From assembly GCF_937898925.1 (NCBI RefSeq), contig NZ_CALDKF010000057.1, positions 1-21,818 of the forward strand: a stretch of 21,818 bases of DNA. The letters run 5' to 3'. The first letter of the stretch is position 1; every line of letters starts with the position of its first letter. The position numbers and the translations under genes are program-made. Of this stretch, positions 21,024-21,818 are shown piece by piece. This DNA comes from an uncultured Methanobrevibacter sp. (GTDB taxonomy: Archaea; Methanobacteriota; Methanobacteria; Methanobacteriales; Methanobacteriaceae). Below the pieces are notes generated by a model that was given only the letters and a program-made list of their open reading frames with translations, did no database searches and was not told the origin of the DNA.

Positions 21024-21818
21024 ATGAGAATCGTAGCTGCTATTGGTGGATCAATATTATTACAGGATTACAACGCTGAAAGATTTAAGGAATATGCAAA
21101 GCTCTTGAAGGAACAAAGCGAAGAGCATGAGATATTTGTTGTTGTAGGTGGAGGAAAACCTGCAAGAGAATACATTGGAGTTGTAAGGGACCTCGGTGCT
21201 GGAGAGGCAAAATGTGATGATATTGGAATAGAAGTTACAAGAGTCAATGCAAAGCTCTTATTGCTTGCACTTGGTGATGCAGCTTATCAAAGAGTTCCTC
21301 ATAACTTCCAGGAAGCTTTGGAATTTTCTGCAAGCGGAAAAATCATCGTTATGGGTGGAACTGAACCTGCACACAGTACCGATGCGGTATCTGCAATTTT
21401 AGCAGAATACATCAATGAAGATAAACTTATTAATTTAACTTCCGTTGACGGAATGTATACAAAGGACCCTAATAAGTTTGATGATGAAACTGCACAAATA
21501 ACTTTTAATGGTAATAGTGATAACTTATCTCTACTCTTATTCGTAAAAGAAAATAACAAATATAAAGTTCTTTACACTCACTCTCTAAATAAAGAGTTTG
21601 TTATCAAAGCAACGACAAAGCAGATAGATAATAATATTCGGGGACTTGGATACTATGATGCGTTCGGGTACGGATATCAGTTCTGGATGACTCATGATAA
21701 TTCATACTTCTTCAATGGTATGGGTTGTCAGCTTGCAATTTGCGTGCCCCATAAGGATATAATCTTAATCTATAATGGTGATAATCAGGGTATTGCTAAT
21801 GCAAAGGATATTATAATA
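21024..21818 (+). CDS. pyrH: UMP kinase (N-terminal about 159 residues), then a foreign sequence in the same frame; runs off the window
   Basis: AAAGGTGAAC precedes the ATG. Residues 1-159 are archaeal UMP kinase: IGGS near the N terminus, VVVGGGKPAREYI (39-51), CDDIGIEVTRVNAKLL, VMGGTEPAHSTDAVSAI (109-125) and NLTSVDGMYTKDPNKFDDE (137-155). It phosphorylates UMP to UDP in pyrimidine nucleotide synthesis. About 65 C-terminal residues of the normal enzyme (the rest of the nucleotide-binding half) are missing: from about residue 160 the frame carries a serine-hydrolase-like sequence instead (see 21501). No stop is reached by the window end. Confidence 0.85.
   Translation, partial: MRIVAAIGGSILLQDYNAERFKEYAKLLKEQSEEHEIFVVVGGGKPAREYIGVVRDLGAGEAKCDDIGIEVTRVNAKLLLLALGDAAYQRVPHNFQEALEFSASGKIIVMGGTEPAHSTDAVSAILAEYINEDKLINLTSVDGMYTKDPNKFDDETAQITFNGNSDNLSLLLFVKENNKYKVLYTHSLNKEFVIKATTKQIDNNIRGLGYYDAFGYGYQFWMTHDNSYFFNGMGCQLAICVPHKDIILIYNGDNQGIANAKDIII
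21501..21818 (+). other. Serine-hydrolase (beta-lactamase-related) fragment joined to UMP kinase
   Basis: Residues about 167-265 of the joined frame (LSLLLFVKENNKYK… EFVIKATTKQIDN… FGYGYQFW… FFNGMGCQLAICVPHKDIILIYNGDNQG) follow the C-terminal half of serine hydrolases of the beta-lactamase family found in Clostridia and other gut anaerobes, where a K-x-F/Y-V-x-x-ATxKQ, G-Y-G-Y-Q-x-W, and FNGMGGQ-x-A-I-x-P pattern occurs. No kinase feature is present. CGG, ACG and GTG-CCC codons appear that are rare nearby. This is either an assembly chimera or a real recombination. Confidence 0.6.

Noticed and set aside
1..21818. tRNA, rRNA, SRP or RNase P RNA genes
   Set aside because: I saw no GC-rich stretch with tRNA T-loop or conserved rRNA-type words. 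The only GC-rich non-coding blocks are the 8627 hairpin and the short one at 17471-17494.

Overview
The window looks like the chromosome of a low-GC methanogenic archaeon of the Methanobacteriales, most likely a gut or rumen Methanobrevibacter (inference). The evidence is an archaeal aRF1 release factor with NIKS and GGQ motifs, a DUF655 protein beside it, an archaeal-type UMP kinase, rubrerythrin, GGTGAT-type ribosome binding sites, TATA boxes, several apparently leaderless genes and very AT-rich gaps. There are no tRNA, rRNA, CRISPR or insertion-sequence genes.

Left part (1-8532). A co-directional row of small unknown cytoplasmic proteins leads into an ADP-ribosylglycohydrolase and an SseB-domain protein (2568-4573). 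A RelE-like toxin on the minus strand follows (4608-4946), with a palindromic control region and a tiny upstream ORF. Next come a probable histone-fold/coiled-coil protein behind a 5' UTR hairpin (5377-5820), a secreted small protein (5992-6462) and an operon of three more SseB-like paralogues (6712-8532). The mix of SseB-like proteins, an ADP-ribosyl hydrolase and short unique proteins recalls an immunity or defence island, but no toxin partner is visible.

Middle part (8533-11764). A DUF3800 gene (8678-9283) has a compact GC-rich hairpin element (8627-8673) 4 bases beyond its stop. This is a candidate DUF3800-associated structured RNA and my strongest non-coding signal. Then come a tiny Cys-rich membrane protein (9654-9818), rubrerythrin with two perfect 16-bp palindromes in its promoter, and a 52-aa protein divergent from a TacT-like GNAT acetyltransferase (a possible toxin-antitoxin pair).

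Right part (11769-21818). On the minus strand are a 5-formyl-THF cyclo-ligase-like protein, three PsbP/DUF1795-like paralogues, an AbrB-coiled-coil protein, a secreted subtype-B-tannase-like esterase, a gene-poor stretch with a possible unannotated RNA, DUF655 and aRF1. On the plus strand are a PAP2-like membrane protein with a TTG start and a UMP kinase. After about residue 159 the UMP kinase frame turns into the C-terminal part of a serine hydrolase. This is either an assembly chimera at the contig end or a recombined gene, and it should be checked before the end of the window is trusted.
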